The notes under the pieces are model-generated. The model was not told the origin of the DNA. It searched no databases and was given only the letters and a program-made list of their open reading frames with translations. Shown one piece after another: positions 55,529 through 64,000 of a DNA stretch of 64,000 nt; positions within the stretch are counted from its first letter, which is position 1; each line of letters opens with the position of its first letter. This stretch comes from Desmonostoc vinosum HA7617-LM4. Its GTDB lineage: Bacteria > Cyanobacteriota > Cyanobacteriia > Cyanobacteriales > Nostocaceae. Made by a program: the position numbers and the translations under genes. The stretch covers positions 62,001 to 126,000 of the forward strand of contig JAHHHC010000010.1 of NCBI GenBank assembly GCA_019359515.1, read 5' to 3'.

Positions 55529-57511
55529 TCAATCCTCCGTCGCCAACCAAGCACGTAAAACCTCTGCCACTGTCCACGCTTGGGCGATACATCCCCGTGG
55601 TGTCATCGGCGGATCACCATCAAAAATTTCGCTGAGACTGCCAAGACCATGTGCAGTCAGATGATCAGCCATTGGTTGGAGAAATTGACGCGCCTGTTGA
55701 GGATTTTTGTAGACGCGCAGGTGTGCTGCAACAAACGGCCCCAACAACCAACCCCAAACTGTTCCTTGGTGATAGGCTCCATCACGCTGATACTGATTAC
55801 CGCCGTATTTTCCCTGATATTGGGGATGGTTGAAACAGAGCGATCGCAACCCGTGAGAAGTCAGCAGCATTCTTCCGCAAGCTTCCACCACACCCTTTTG
55901 TTGGACAGGTGTCAGAGGACTTTCTGGTAATGATACAGCAAAGATTTGGTTGGGACGCAACGATGCATCATTCCCATCAGGACTATCGATCACGTCATAG
56001 CAGTAACCTAACTTTTCATGCCAAAAGCGAGAAAATCTAGCCAAGGCACGGTCTGCCATTGCCTCATACTCCTGGTGAGGCTTGCTCAGAAGACGGGCAA
56101 ACTTGGCCATTGTTCGTAAAGCATTATACCAAAGGGCATTGACTTCCACAGGTTTGCCAATCCGGGGCGTCACAACCCAATCTCCTACTTTTGCATCCAT
56201 CCACGTGAGTTGCACGCCCGTTTCCCCTGCGTAAAGTAAACCATCAGTAGCATCAAGGTGAATATTGTAGCGTGTGCCACGACAATGCCAGTTGATGATA
56301 TCTGCTAGTACACCAAACAGTTCGATCAGCAAATCATCATCCTCAGTGGCATTGTAATAAGCACGAATGGCTGCAAAATACCAGAGAGTTGCATCAGCTG
56401 TATTGTATTCTGGAATCTCACCCATATCCGGGAAACGATTTGGTAACATTCCCTGGTCTACATGTCTGGCAAAGGTGCGAAGAATCGAACGTGCGACCTC
56501 TGGACGTCCTGCGGCGAGGGTCAAACCAGGCAGGCTAATCATAGTATCGCGTCCCCAGTCACCAAACCAGTGATAGCCAGCGATAATAGTTTTACCATGG
56601 GGGTCTTCTGGCACAGAACGGTCAACGATAAACTGATCGGCTGCTAGTATTAGATGATTGACCCAAGCCGGAGAATCGGGAGCATTGAGGGGTCGTTGAG
56701 ATTTCCAGAGTCCGATTAATTTTTGCTCTAGATGATAACGGTGTTTGAGTGCTGCTTCAGCAATCAAATCTGGTTGCTTGTGAGTGCTGGCAACAAATGC
56801 GATCGCTTCCCCAGGATTGAGTGTAACTTCAAAGGTGGCAGCATGGAGATGGTCTTCTTTGTCGCTTAATCCCCGATAGCGTTCAACTGCTAGATCAAAA
56901 CCATAGTACCAATTGTGAACAGGTGATGCACTACCATGGTCGGTCAGCAAATATAGTGGTGTGGCGTCTGGATAAGCACTTACGCAAATCCCTTGTGTAA
57001 CTTGCTCAACACTCATCCGCCAGCCGTTGCTTTGAGTGCTGTTGTGATAATCGCGGTAGTTGACCATTGCTTTGAGCGTCAACTTTAGCGGTTGAGTGGC
57101 ACGACGCAGAGTATATTGCACATAGGTGGTGTTGGCTCCCTGTTGCATCCATACTCGTTTTTCTAGCAAAGCATCAGCAACAGCAAAACGCCATACGGGA
57201 ATTGTACCCTCCAAGGAAAAACTTTCGATGTGTCGATAGCCGTGGGGACTGACGATACCATCTGCCCAACGATTGGTATGTAGAGAATAAGAGCGAGTAT
57301 CATACAAAACTATTTCGTCTAGTTTTGCTAGCAGTAAAGTGCGACCTAAAGGTGGTTGCAATGCTGCTACTAGCAAACCGTGATAGCGACGGGTCAACAA
57401 CCCCGCCACCGTTCCAGAAGCATAACCACCAATACCATTAGTAACCAACCATTCCCGTGATTCTGCAATATCGAGATTACCGCAGATTTCCCGCCCAAAT
57501 TCAATACACAT
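55529..57511 (-). CDS. Amylo-alpha-1,6-glucosidase (glycogen debranching enzyme)
   Basis: A 660-residue protein with an N-terminal beta-sandwich (REWLVTNGIGGYASGTVAGLLTRRYHGLL, diagnostic of the bacterial GDE_N domain) and a C-terminal (alpha/alpha)6 GH133-type barrel with GYHWFGDWGRDTMISLPGL, where the acidic catalytic residues lie, and DGAYHQGTVWGWLLGPF. It removes alpha-1,6 branches from glycogen in the cytoplasm. It is a single gene. Confidence 0.93.
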   Translation of the reverse strand: MCIEFGREICGNLDIAESREWLVTNGIGGYASGTVAGLLTRRYHGLLVAALQPPLGRTLLLAKLDEIVLYDTRSYSLHTNRWADGIVSPHGYRHIESFSLEGTIPVWRFAVADALLEKRVWMQQGANTTYVQYTLRRATQPLKLTLKAMVNYRDYHNSTQSNGWRMSVEQVTQGICVSAYPDATPLYLLTDHGSASPVHNWYYGFDLAVERYRGLSDKEDHLHAATFEVTLNPGEAIAFVASTHKQPDLIAEAALKHRYHLEQKLIGLWKSQRPLNAPDSPAWVNHLILAADQFIVDRSVPEDPHGKTIIAGYHWFGDWGRDTMISLPGLTLAAGRPEVARSILRTFARHVDQGMLPNRFPDMGEIPEYNTADATLWYFAAIRAYYNATEDDDLLIELFGVLADIINWHCRGTRYNIHLDATDGLLYAGETGVQLTWMDAKVGDWVVTPRIGKPVEVNALWYNALRTMAKFARLLSKPHQEYEAMADRALARFSRFWHEKLGYCYDVIDSPDGNDASLRPNQIFAVSLPESPLTPVQQKGVVEACGRMLLTSHGLRSLCFNHPQYQGKYGGNQYQRDGAYHQGTVWGWLLGPFVAAHLRVYKNPQQARQFLQPMADHLTAHGLGSLSEIFDGDPPMTPRGCIAQAWTVAEVLRAWLATED

Positions 57512-57593
57512 AACTCAACATTCTTGCTGGCGATCGATACTTGGATTATCAGCTATAAATCCTATACTGTGCTGAAAGTGGTATTAAGAGTAA

Positions 57594-58499
57594 ATGAGAG
57601 AACTATTTTTAGACAATATGTTTCAACGAGTTTTGATTTGTACAGACTTTTCTGACGGTTTACACCGTCTTACACATTTTGTTTCTAGTCTTGCGCTTGC
57701 GGGGATGAAACAAATAGTTTTTTTGCACGCTGTTCCCTTGTGCGAAACAGGCTTTATTCCACGAGTCGATATTGAGAAAATAGAGCAAGCTCAAACCCGG
57801 TTGGTAAAGGCTGTTGGTGAAAGTCCTAATGATGTAGAAGTCAAAATAGAGGTTCAATCGGGAAAACCTGTTGAGATCATTCTGAAGGCTGCCCAAACCT
57901 ATCATTCCCAATTGATTATCTTGGGTTCTCAAAGTCGTAACGTACTCACGGAAAAATTGGTAGGCAGTGTGATGGCTGATTTATCTCACCAAACAAAAAT
58001 CCCTCTTTTGGTGCTGCGTCCTCAGTTAATCTCTGCTTATACTGCTGAAGAATTAACACTCCGTTGTCAGCATCTTTTCCGCTCTTTGCTACTTCCTTAC
58101 GATGGTAGTCAAGCCGCGAATTATCTGGTGCAACAAGTAAAGCAATTGGCTCAAGAACAATCTGGTAGATTTTTACAACAGTGTCGGTTGTGTTGGGTTG
58201 TAGAAAATGCCGATCGCCGAGAAATCCCAAGGAAGATTTTACCACAGGAAGCTCAACAAGCCCTATCTCAGATTAAAGCTGATTTGCAGGGGGTAAATTT
58301 GCAAGTTGAGACAGAAGTCCGAGAAGGATACTTTGTGAGTGAGATTTTAGAGGCAGCTGCAATGGCCGATATTAGCGCGATCGCAGTGTCTTCAGGTACG
58401 ATAGGCAAACTCCAAGAATGGCTAGTTTCTAGTTTTGCGGCTGAATTATTGCGCTTTAGCTGGTATCCTGTACTCTTTTTTCCACCCCAACACCGATAA
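57594..58499 (+). CDS. Universal stress protein, two UspA domains
   Basis: A 301-residue protein with two tandem UspA domains (about 10-142 and 160-298). The first ends with the ATP-binding loop pattern LIILGSQSRNVLTEKLVGSVMADL; the second ends VSSGTIGKLQEWLVSSFAAELL and WYPVLFF. Such proteins respond to stress, often by binding ATP. The ATG at 57594 is preceded by AAGAG; an internal ATG at 57618 (MFQRVLICTDFSDG) aligns better with the family start and is the alternative. It is divergent from the debranching enzyme gene. Confidence 0.9.
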   Translation: MRELFLDNMFQRVLICTDFSDGLHRLTHFVSSLALAGMKQIVFLHAVPLCETGFIPRVDIEKIEQAQTRLVKAVGESPNDVEVKIEVQSGKPVEIILKAAQTYHSQLIILGSQSRNVLTEKLVGSVMADLSHQTKIPLLVLRPQLISAYTAEELTLRCQHLFRSLLLPYDGSQAANYLVQQVKQLAQEQSGRFLQQCRLCWVVENADRREIPRKILPQEAQQALSQIKADLQGVNLQVETEVREGYFVSEILEAAAMADISAIAVSSGTIGKLQEWLVSSFAAELLRFSWYPVLFFPPQHR

Positions 58500-58750
58500 A
58501 CCTAGCTACTAAGTAAGTCGGTGAGAAAAATTCAAACTTATGATGAGGAAGACGTGGGGACGGGGAGAGTTTTGAATAATACCAATCCTCTAGTCTAATT
58601 TGGTATTGCGCTTAAATTTGCTGAGTTTTTTTAAACATCACATAATCAGCATTTAATAAATGTTTAAAAAAATATTCCATAACCATAACCGTATTTAGAA
58701 ATGGGGAAGCGCAAAGACAGTTTTTATACAATTACAGTAGTGAATTTTAC

Positions 58751-59668
58751 ATGGAAAATTCAATAGTTTTACCCCCAATTTACGTAAATACGTCGATTGA
58801 ATTGGCACCAGCTAAAGTTATTACCTCATTTGAGGTTAATACTTTTTTAGAAAATCTAGCGATCGCCTCAGATGGCAAAATATTTGTGACAAATCATGAG
58901 GTTGGCAAAATTATTCGCATTACTCCAAATGGCAATCAGCAGATTCATGCCACTGTTGAAGGCAAAGTCAGTGGTTTGGCCTTCACTAGTAATGGAGGTC
59001 TGGTGGTAACTGGATGGAATGCTAATTCTATACCCGTGGTTTCACTGATTAGCTTGGATGGCACAGTTGAAACGTTGCTGACACTACCAGATGCTATATT
59101 TCTCAATGGAATTACCCCTATTTCCAAGACTCAGTACTTAACAGCGGATTCTTACCGAGGTGCAATTTGGTTAATTGATCTTGCCCAACACCGTAGCTCA
59201 ATTTGGCTAGAACATTCTTTACTGGCTCGTAGCAATTCGGAAAATGTTACTCCTGCTGCTAATGGTTTAAAGCGTTTTGGTAACTCACTTTACGTTTCAA
59301 ATACTGAAAAAATGTTACTGTTGCGGATTCCTATTGACGTTACAAATGAACCCGGTGAGCCAGAAATCTTTGTGGAGCAGACGAATATTGATGACTTTGC
59401 ATTTGATCTGAAAGGCAACCTTTACGGAGCAACGCACATTTATAATAGCGTAGTGAAAATTTCACCAGATGGTAGTACAACTATCATTGCTCAAGCCGAG
59501 CAAGGTTTAATTGGCACTACAGCAGTTGCTTTTGGTCGAACAGAGGATGATTACACTGCAATCTATGTTGTGACGAATGGGGGGATGTTTTTGCCGCCTC
59601 CTACAGGGGTGGTGAATGCCAACATTGTACGACTTGAGGTAGGGAAACCTGGTTATCCCTTGTATTGA
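58751..59668 (+). CDS. SMP-30/gluconolactonase-like beta-propeller protein
   Basis: A 305-residue six-bladed propeller-type protein with repeated strand patterns ([61 protein letters not shown]). The family includes gluconolactonases and paraoxonase-like lactonases. The calcium-binding Glu/Asn/Asp set of active enzymes is not clearly visible, so catalysis is unproven. No signal peptide. It is convergent with the DUF4058 gene. Confidence 0.78.
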   Translation: MENSIVLPPIYVNTSIELAPAKVITSFEVNTFLENLAIASDGKIFVTNHEVGKIIRITPNGNQQIHATVEGKVSGLAFTSNGGLVVTGWNANSIPVVSLISLDGTVETLLTLPDAIFLNGITPISKTQYLTADSYRGAIWLIDLAQHRSSIWLEHSLLARSNSENVTPAANGLKRFGNSLYVSNTEKMLLLRIPIDVTNEPGEPEIFVEQTNIDDFAFDLKGNLYGATHIYNSVVKISPDGSTTIIAQAEQGLIGTTAVAFGRTEDDYTAIYVVTNGGMFLPPPTGVVNANIVRLEVGKPGYPLY

Positions 59669-59782
59669 AAGTAAAATCGGCATTAGTATCGTTGACCGAA
59701 AAGATGGGTACAAGCCCCGTGCTTCGTTTATAAAAGTTGGTGGGGAGAAACGCCGCGACCAGTTGAAGCAACTCCGCATCTG

Positions 59783-60565
59783 CTACGAAGAAGATTTACC
59801 CAACCATTTGTATATCCACTCAATATCAGCATCACTCAATACTGGTGGGGGTGGAGGTTGGGTATAGTCTATCGATAAATCATACCCAGCTTCGTCATAG
59901 ATAGCATTCAGCACAGCTTGCAACTCCAGTACAGCATCTCTTTCGCCTTGGCACAAGGGAACTGGTATCGTTGGGAGAGTATCTTGTAACGTCACAGGCC
60001 ACAGATCAATTACTCCAGACCCAGCCCGCGTTAAGGTGATCAAGTATGGAACATCAGGAAGACGGGGATGGTTAAATGGCCGATTTCCTCGGCGCAGCAA
60101 GTCAATTTCAATGAGATGGACGTTGGCATTATATAAGCGCTGGCGTTTCTTACGGTAGTCAGTAATACCTGGTTCGCGTTTGTTTACGGGGGAGAGGATT
60201 TCGATACAACTGATCAGTATGTTGTTGGCAGTATCCCGAATTTCGACTGTGGGGATGCGAACTTCGACGGGTTGTATAACTGGAAGCGTCAGTGTTGCCG
60301 GGGTTGTGGCAATATTCGTGCTGGGGGTAGGAAGAGTTATATCGCGGCGTTGTCTAATCTGCAATACCTCAACATCTGGGTACAAAATACCAATTTCGCT
60401 TGCAGGGGAAATATCTTCTACAACATATACTTCCAGGCGTGCGGCATATTTAGGACGCAGCTGTGGGGCGAGGAAGGCACGAATTTTACTGGCAAGGGCG
60501 TTGTGTACGTCACTCCACAGATAGCCTTCAAGATATGGGTTCATGCCGGGCAACGGGGAAGGCAT
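59783..60565 (-). CDS. DUF4058 family protein
   Basis: A 260-residue soluble protein of the DUF4058 family, common and multiplied in cyanobacteria. The N-terminus MPSPLPGMNPYLEGYLWSDVHNAL and the internal CIEILSPVNKREPG, YRKKRQRLYNANVHLIEIDLLRRG blocks define the family. The E-L-S-P-x-N-K region resembles the core of PD-(D/E)XK restriction-like folds such as Uma2, so a nuclease-like fold is possible, but no function is established. Confidence 0.88.
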   Translation of the reverse strand: MPSPLPGMNPYLEGYLWSDVHNALASKIRAFLAPQLRPKYAARLEVYVVEDISPASEIGILYPDVEVLQIRQRRDITLPTPSTNIATTPATLTLPVIQPVEVRIPTVEIRDTANNILISCIEILSPVNKREPGITDYRKKRQRLYNANVHLIEIDLLRRGNRPFNHPRLPDVPYLITLTRAGSGVIDLWPVTLQDTLPTIPVPLCQGERDAVLELQAVLNAIYDEAGYDLSIDYTQPPPPPVLSDADIEWIYKWLGKSSS

Positions 60566-60639
60566 TTTGCAAGCTTGTTTGACTGCACTTTTATTCTAAA
60601 CTGACCCCATGCCTTAATTACGAATGGTCGTTGAGCGAA

Positions 60640-60945
60640 GTCGAAACAAGCCGTTCGCGCAGCGTCTTTGACAGGAGAAGCATTACCAAGAAGACGCGGA
60701 GACGCGGGGAAGGGGAGACGCGGAGCGCGACCATTCTCAAGGTCGAAGCACTGGTCAAAAGCCCCCGACTAAAGTCGTGGAGGCAAAAAATGTTTTCCTT
60801 GCTTGAATCCCCTAGCTTTAGTTATAGGGACTCTCCGCGTCACCCTTCGGGTGACGCTCGCAAGCTCGCTAACGCAGTCGCCTGCGGAGGGAAACCCTCC
60901 TTTACTCGCTGTCTCACCGCGTCCAAACGTCTCCGCGTCCTCATC
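60640..60945. repeat. Dense dispersed-repeat region between DUF4058 and nifJ
   Basis: The first part (60640-60690) has the GAGCGAAGTCGAA block followed by CGTTCGCGCAGCGTCTTTGACAGGAG as at 829-940. Next come GACGCGGAGACGCGGGG units, two hairpins at 60763-60780 (CCCCGACTAAAGTCGTGG) and 60810-60829 (CCCTA/TAGGG), and a CGTCACCCTTCGGGTGACG palindrome. The two hairpins resemble IS200/IS605-type subterminal hairpins. The ORF across it is spurious. Confidence 0.6.
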
Positions 60946-63900
60946 AAGAATTACGGTTAGCTAGATACTCATACATCCGCCAACGCGCATCTACTTCAGC
61001 TTGTGCCTGTTGTAACAAGTGGTGAGCAAGTTCAGGTTTGCTCTTAGTGAGCATTTTGAAGCGATTTTCTTGATACATTGAATGCTCTACTGATTTTGTA
61101 GGCGATCGCATATCCAATTGCAAGGGATTTTTACCCTGTTTTTGCAACTGCGGGTTATATCGATATAGTAACCACCGTCCAGATTCAATCAATGATTTCT
61201 GGTGATTCATCGCTGTAGTCATGTTAATGCCATGGGCTATGCAATGACTGTAGGCGATAATTATTGATGGGCCATCGTAAGCTTCTGCTTCTAAAAATGC
61301 TCTTAAGGTATGTTCATCCCTAGCACCTAAAGCTACACTCGCTACGTAAGCATTACCGTAGGTCATGGCAATCAAACCCAAGTCTTTTTTGGGTGCAGGC
61401 TTGCCACTAGCGGCAAATTTAGCCACTGCTGCCCGTGGAGTTGCTTTAGATGATTGTCCACCTGTGTTGGAATATACTTCTGTATCCATAATTAAGATAT
61501 TGACATTGCGACCACTAGCAATTACGTGGTCAATACCACCAAAGTCAATATCATAAGCCCAACCATCACCACCGATAATCCAAACGCTTTTTTTGACTAA
61601 GTAGTCGGCTAGCGATTTGAGAGTTTTGATTTGGGCTTCTGTGCGAGACGCTACGGGTAGCTTGCTTAAGCGTAGGGGTACGACTTCGCTCAGCCCACGG
61701 GGATGAGGTTCTAGTAACTCATCTAATCTTTGCTTGAGGAGTTCTACGCGCTGGCGTTGTTCGTAAATATCTGCTTCTGAGTTTTGTTGTGCAGTCAGGA
61801 TAGACTCAACTAAACCTGGTGGAATTATTGGTTGTGTAACCTCCCCATTACCCCTGATCTCCAAAGGGGGCCCCACCTTCCCCAATTTATACAACAGTTC
61901 CGTGGCAAATTCGGTTTGTTTATCGAGGGAGAGACGGAAGCCAAAACCGAATTCGGCGTTATCCTCAAATAAACTATTTGACCATGCCGGGCCGCGTCCT
62001 TCGGCGTTGGTTGTCCATGGGGTTGTGGGTAAATTACCACCATAAATTGAGGAGCAACCTGTGGCGTTAGCAATGACAGCGCGATCGCCAAATAGTTGTG
62101 TTAATAATTTTAGATAAGGTGTCTCACCACAACCCGCACAAGCACCAGAAAATTCAAACAACGGTTCTTGCAGTTGTTGTTGGCGAATCTGGTTAAGTTT
62201 CAAGTTTCGTCTATCAGGATTGGGTAAACTCAAAAAGAAATCCCAATTTTTCCGCTCTTGCTCCCGTAAAGGTAGCTGCTGTGCCATATTAATTGCTTTT
62301 TGCAATGGCTGGGATTTACTTTTAGCAGGACAAATATCCACACAGATAGAGCATCCTGTACAGTCTTCTGGGGCAACCTGAATGGTAAATTTTTGATTGG
62401 CAAAGTCCTTATCTTTTGCACCAGTTGATTTGAAAGTGGGTGGTGCATTAACTAACTCATCCGGTTGATAAGCCTTGGCGCGAATAGCACTGTGGGGACA
62501 AACCATCACACACTTACCACACTGAACGCAGATATCTGGCTCCCACACAGGTATCTCTTCGGCAACGTTGCGTTTTTCCCATTTAGCAGTGCCGGTAGGA
62601 AAAGTACCATCAGCAGGTAGCGCACTCACAGGCAAGTTATCACCCTGCCAGAGCATGATTTGTTCTAAAACACTGCGGATGGATGGGGGGGGAGAGGACG
62701 CGGGGAGGTGGGGACGCGGGGATGGGGGGAAAGTATTTGATAATTTCTCCGCGTCCCCGCGTCTCCCCTTCTCCGCGTCTTCCTCATCTTCTACTTTGAC
62801 TGGATGTAAATTCTCTAGTGTGTTGTCTACGGCTTGCAGGTTCATGCGGACAACTTCTGCACCTTTTTTACCGTAAGTTTTTTCGATCGCTTGTTTGATT
62901 TTAGCGATCGCCTCTTGTTGTGGCAATACACCTGCTAAGGCGAAGAAGCATACTTGCATAATTGTGTTAATGCGTCCACCCATGCCACTTTCACGGGCAA
63001 CTTGGTTGGCATTAATCACATATAACTTTAGTTGCTTGGCGATAATTTGCTGCTGTATTGGCAATGGCAGATATTGCCAAACAATATCTGCACCATACGA
63101 ACTATTCACTAGTAAAGTGGCTCCAGGTGCAGCAGCTTTTAAAATATCAATCCGTTCCAAAAATCCCCAGTGATGACAACCAATAAAGTTGGCTTTGTCA
63201 ATTAAATAAGTCGAGCGAATTGATTCTTTACCAAAGCGTAGGTGAGAAACGGTCATTGAACCAGATTTTTTCGAGTCGTAAACAAAGTAACCTTGAGCTT
63301 GGTTATCCGTTTCTTCACCAATAATTTTGATTGTGTTTTTATTAGCACCAACTGTTCCATCAGAACCCAATCCGTAAAACATAGCACGAACAACGGTATC
63401 TGATTCAGTAGAGAAGTTGGGGTCAAAGTTCAAAGAAGTATGACTGATGTCATCATTAATACCAATAGTAAAGTGATTTTTCGGCTGAGCTTGGGCAAGG
63501 TAATCAAAAATACCCTTCACCATCGCCGGGGTAAATTCTTTGGAGGAAAGACCGTAACGACCACCGATGATTTTGGGAGACGCGGAGAAATTATCAAATA
63601 CTTTCCCCTCGTCCCCGCGTCCCCACCTCCCCGCGTCCCCGCGTCCCCGCGTCCCCGCGTCCCCACCTCCCCGCGTCCCCGCGTCCTCATCTGTCCACGC
63701 TTCATGAATAGCAGCTACCACATCGAGATACAGCGGTTCCCCAGCGCTACCTGGTTCTTTGGTGCGGTCAAGGACAGCGATCGCTTGTACACTTTTTGGT
63801 ATGGCTGCTACAAATCTTTGCACATCAAAGGGGCGGTAGAGTCGGACTTTGACAACTCCCACCTTGGCACCACGGGCGTTGAGGTAATCTACGGTTTCGT

Positions 63901-64000
63901 GGACGGTTTCACAGCCGGAACCCATGAGAACGATGATGCGATCGGCATCACTGGCTCCGTGGTATTCATAGATTTGGTAATGTCTGTCTGTGAGTTCGCC
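60944..64000 (-). CDS. nifJ: Pyruvate:ferredoxin (flavodoxin) oxidoreductase, N-terminus beyond the right edge
   Basis: The frame runs open from the window edge, giving about 1018 residues of a protein of normally about 1190. An internal ATG at 63925 is not the start: the frame continues upstream to the edge. Visible parts are the end of domain II (RLYRPFD), the 2-oxoacid oxidoreductase gamma domain (FYGLGSDGTVGANKNTI), two ferredoxin clusters (CVQCGKCVMVCP and CTGCSICVDICP) and the thiamine diphosphate domain (GACAGCGETPYLKLL, GGDGWAYDIDFGG, YSNTGGQSS). It oxidises pyruvate to acetyl-CoA and reduces ferredoxin or flavodoxin. Three stretches are alien to the family and derive from dispersed repeats (see separate entries); the frame remains open. 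Confidence 0.93.
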   Translation of the reverse strand, partial: GELTDRHYQIYEYHGASDADRIIVLMGSGCETVHETVDYLNARGAKVGVVKVRLYRPFDVQRFVAAIPKSVQAIAVLDRTKEPGSAGEPLYLDVVAAIHEAWTDEDAGTRGGGDAGTRGRGDAGRWGRGDEGKVFDNFSASPKIIGGRYGLSSKEFTPAMVKGIFDYLAQAQPKNHFTIGINDDISHTSLNFDPNFSTESDTVVRAMFYGLGSDGTVGANKNTIKIIGEETDNQAQGYFVYDSKKSGSMTVSHLRFGKESIRSTYLIDKANFIGCHHWGFLERIDILKAAAPGATLLVNSSYGADIVWQYLPLPIQQQIIAKQLKLYVINANQVARESGMGGRINTIMQVCFFALAGVLPQQEAIAKIKQAIEKTYGKKGAEVVRMNLQAVDNTLENLHPVKVEDEEDAEKGRRGDAEKLSNTFPPSPRPHLPASSPPPSIRSVLEQIMLWQGDNLPVSALPADGTFPTGTAKWEKRNVAEEIPVWEPDICVQCGKCVMVCPHSAIRAKAYQPDELVNAPPTFKSTGAKDKDFANQKFTIQVAPEDCTGCSICVDICPAKSKSQPLQKAINMAQQLPLREQERKNWDFFLSLPNPDRRNLKLNQIRQQQLQEPLFEFSGACAGCGETPYLKLLTQLFGDRAVIANATGCSSIYGGNLPTTPWTTNAEGRGPAWSNSLFEDNAEFGFGFRLSLDKQTEFATELLYKLGKVGPPLEIRGNGEVTQPIIPPGLVESILTAQQNSEADIYEQRQRVELLKQRLDELLEPHPRGLSEVVPLRLSKLPVASRTEAQIKTLKSLADYLVKKSVWIIGGDGWAYDIDFGGIDHVIASGRNVNILIMDTEVYSNTGGQSSKATPRAAVAKFAASGKPAPKKDLGLIAMTYGNAYVASVALGARDEHTLRAFLEAEAYDGPSIIIAYSHCIAHGINMTTAMNHQKSLIESGRWLLYRYNPQLQKQGKNPLQLDMRSPTKSVEHSMYQENRFKMLTKSKPELAHHLLQQAQAEVDARWRMYEYLANRNS
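61648..61705 (-). repeat. Dispersed repeat inserted in frame in nifJ (first)
   Basis: On the minus strand the segment reads CCGTGGGCTGAGCGAAGTCG and continues as the copy at 861-917, with a few differences. It encodes HPRGLSEVVPLRLSKLPVASR, a linker not expected in the thiamine-domain region of NifJ. Confidence 0.8.
62685..62795 (-). repeat. STRR-type composite repeat in frame in nifJ (second)
   Basis: Nonamer-type CGCGTCCCC units flank the linker at 62729-62755 (GAAAGTATTTGATAATTTC then CTCCGCGTC). It encodes a Glu/Asp/Arg- then Pro/Ser-rich segment just before the ferredoxin-like domain. Confidence 0.85.
63575..63690 (-). repeat. STRR-type composite repeat in frame in nifJ (third, inverted to the second)
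   Basis: The linker at 63579-63605 is the exact reverse complement of 62729-62755, followed by about nine CGCGTCCCC-type units. It encodes a repetitive [11 protein letters not shown] peptide in the linker after the sequence VVAAIHEAW. Confidence 0.88.

Noticed and set aside
63600-63690. Frameshift or pseudogenisation of nifJ by repeats
   Set aside because: The frame stays open through all inserts and the catalytic motifs on both sides are intact, so the gene is read as functional with in-frame inserts.

Overview
The window comes from a cyanobacterium, most likely a filamentous member of the Nostocales. The octamer GCGATCGC (HIP1) recurs throughout. Intergenic spaces carry the heptanucleotide arrays GGGGAYT (STRR1 type) and other dispersed repeats typical of Nostoc/Anabaena/Calothrix. 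The gene set also fits: a phycobiliprotein-lyase-like protein, an SLH/OprB iron-uptake-type porin, PEP-CTERM proteins, GAF domains with cyanobacteriochrome motifs, Uma2 and DUF4058 families, a microviridin-type peptide precursor and NifJ. This placement rests on families and repeats recognised by eye, not on a database search.

Layout. 1-5.8 kb: 5' part of an MFS transporter (minus strand, runs off the left edge), a sugar-type ABC solute-binding lipoprotein, an aldo/keto reductase, Dps and a pirin. 5.8-12.5 kb, all minus strand: ClpB, a three-core microviridin-like precursor with no maturation genes beside it, a DUF305 lipoprotein, an orphan LivF-type ATPase and a PEP-CTERM protein. 12.9-18.9 kb: an M3 oligopeptidase, the porin, a response-regulator remnant, a small secreted protein and a Uma2 nuclease. 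18.9-25.8 kb: LtrA, a nearly perfect tandem duplication of an Rpn/DUF4351 gene, an 841-aa fusion of a cNMP sensor, a degenerate sigma-54-type AAA+ module and a membrane 4Fe-4S module, and a toxin-like/immunity-like pair. 25.9-36.5 kb: transaldolase, a SagB-type double nitroreductase, an alpha/beta hydrolase, a Ser/Thr kinase, an ABC-2 exporter pair, an AarF/UbiB kinase and mannose-1-phosphate guanylyltransferase. 36.6-44.8 kb: LytR-CpsA-Psr protein, pentapeptide-repeat protein, a five-GAF histidine kinase with bilin-binding signatures, and MurJ. 45-54 kb: small secreted and beta-barrel proteins, a DUF4394 PEP-CTERM protein, a beta-helix protein with an RTX-like tail and two GT4 glycosyltransferases. 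54.3-64 kb: CpcS/CpeS-like lyase, glycogen debranching enzyme, universal stress protein, SMP-30-like propeller, DUF4058 protein, and NifJ (minus strand, N-terminus off the right edge).

Themes. Several genes concern the cell envelope and polysaccharides (ManC, LCP, MurJ, two GT4, ABC-2 exporter, porin, PEP-CTERM and RTX-tailed proteins). Others concern stress and redox (ClpB, Dps, UspA, AKR, pirin, NifJ). Most genes are single transcription units separated by repeat-rich spacers. Likely operons are only the ABC-2 pair, the toxin/immunity pair and perhaps the two glycosyltransferases.

Most noteworthy: the orphan multi-core microviridin precursor; the histidine kinase whose GAF domains form a degenerating tandem cyanobacteriochrome array; the cNMP/AAA+/4Fe-4S fusion; the toxin/immunity cassette; the 864-bp tandem duplication; and a nifJ gene carrying at least three dispersed repeats in frame. 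A repeat family also sits directly at gene 3' ends and in two cases supplies the stop codon. I saw no tRNA, rRNA or CRISPR array.
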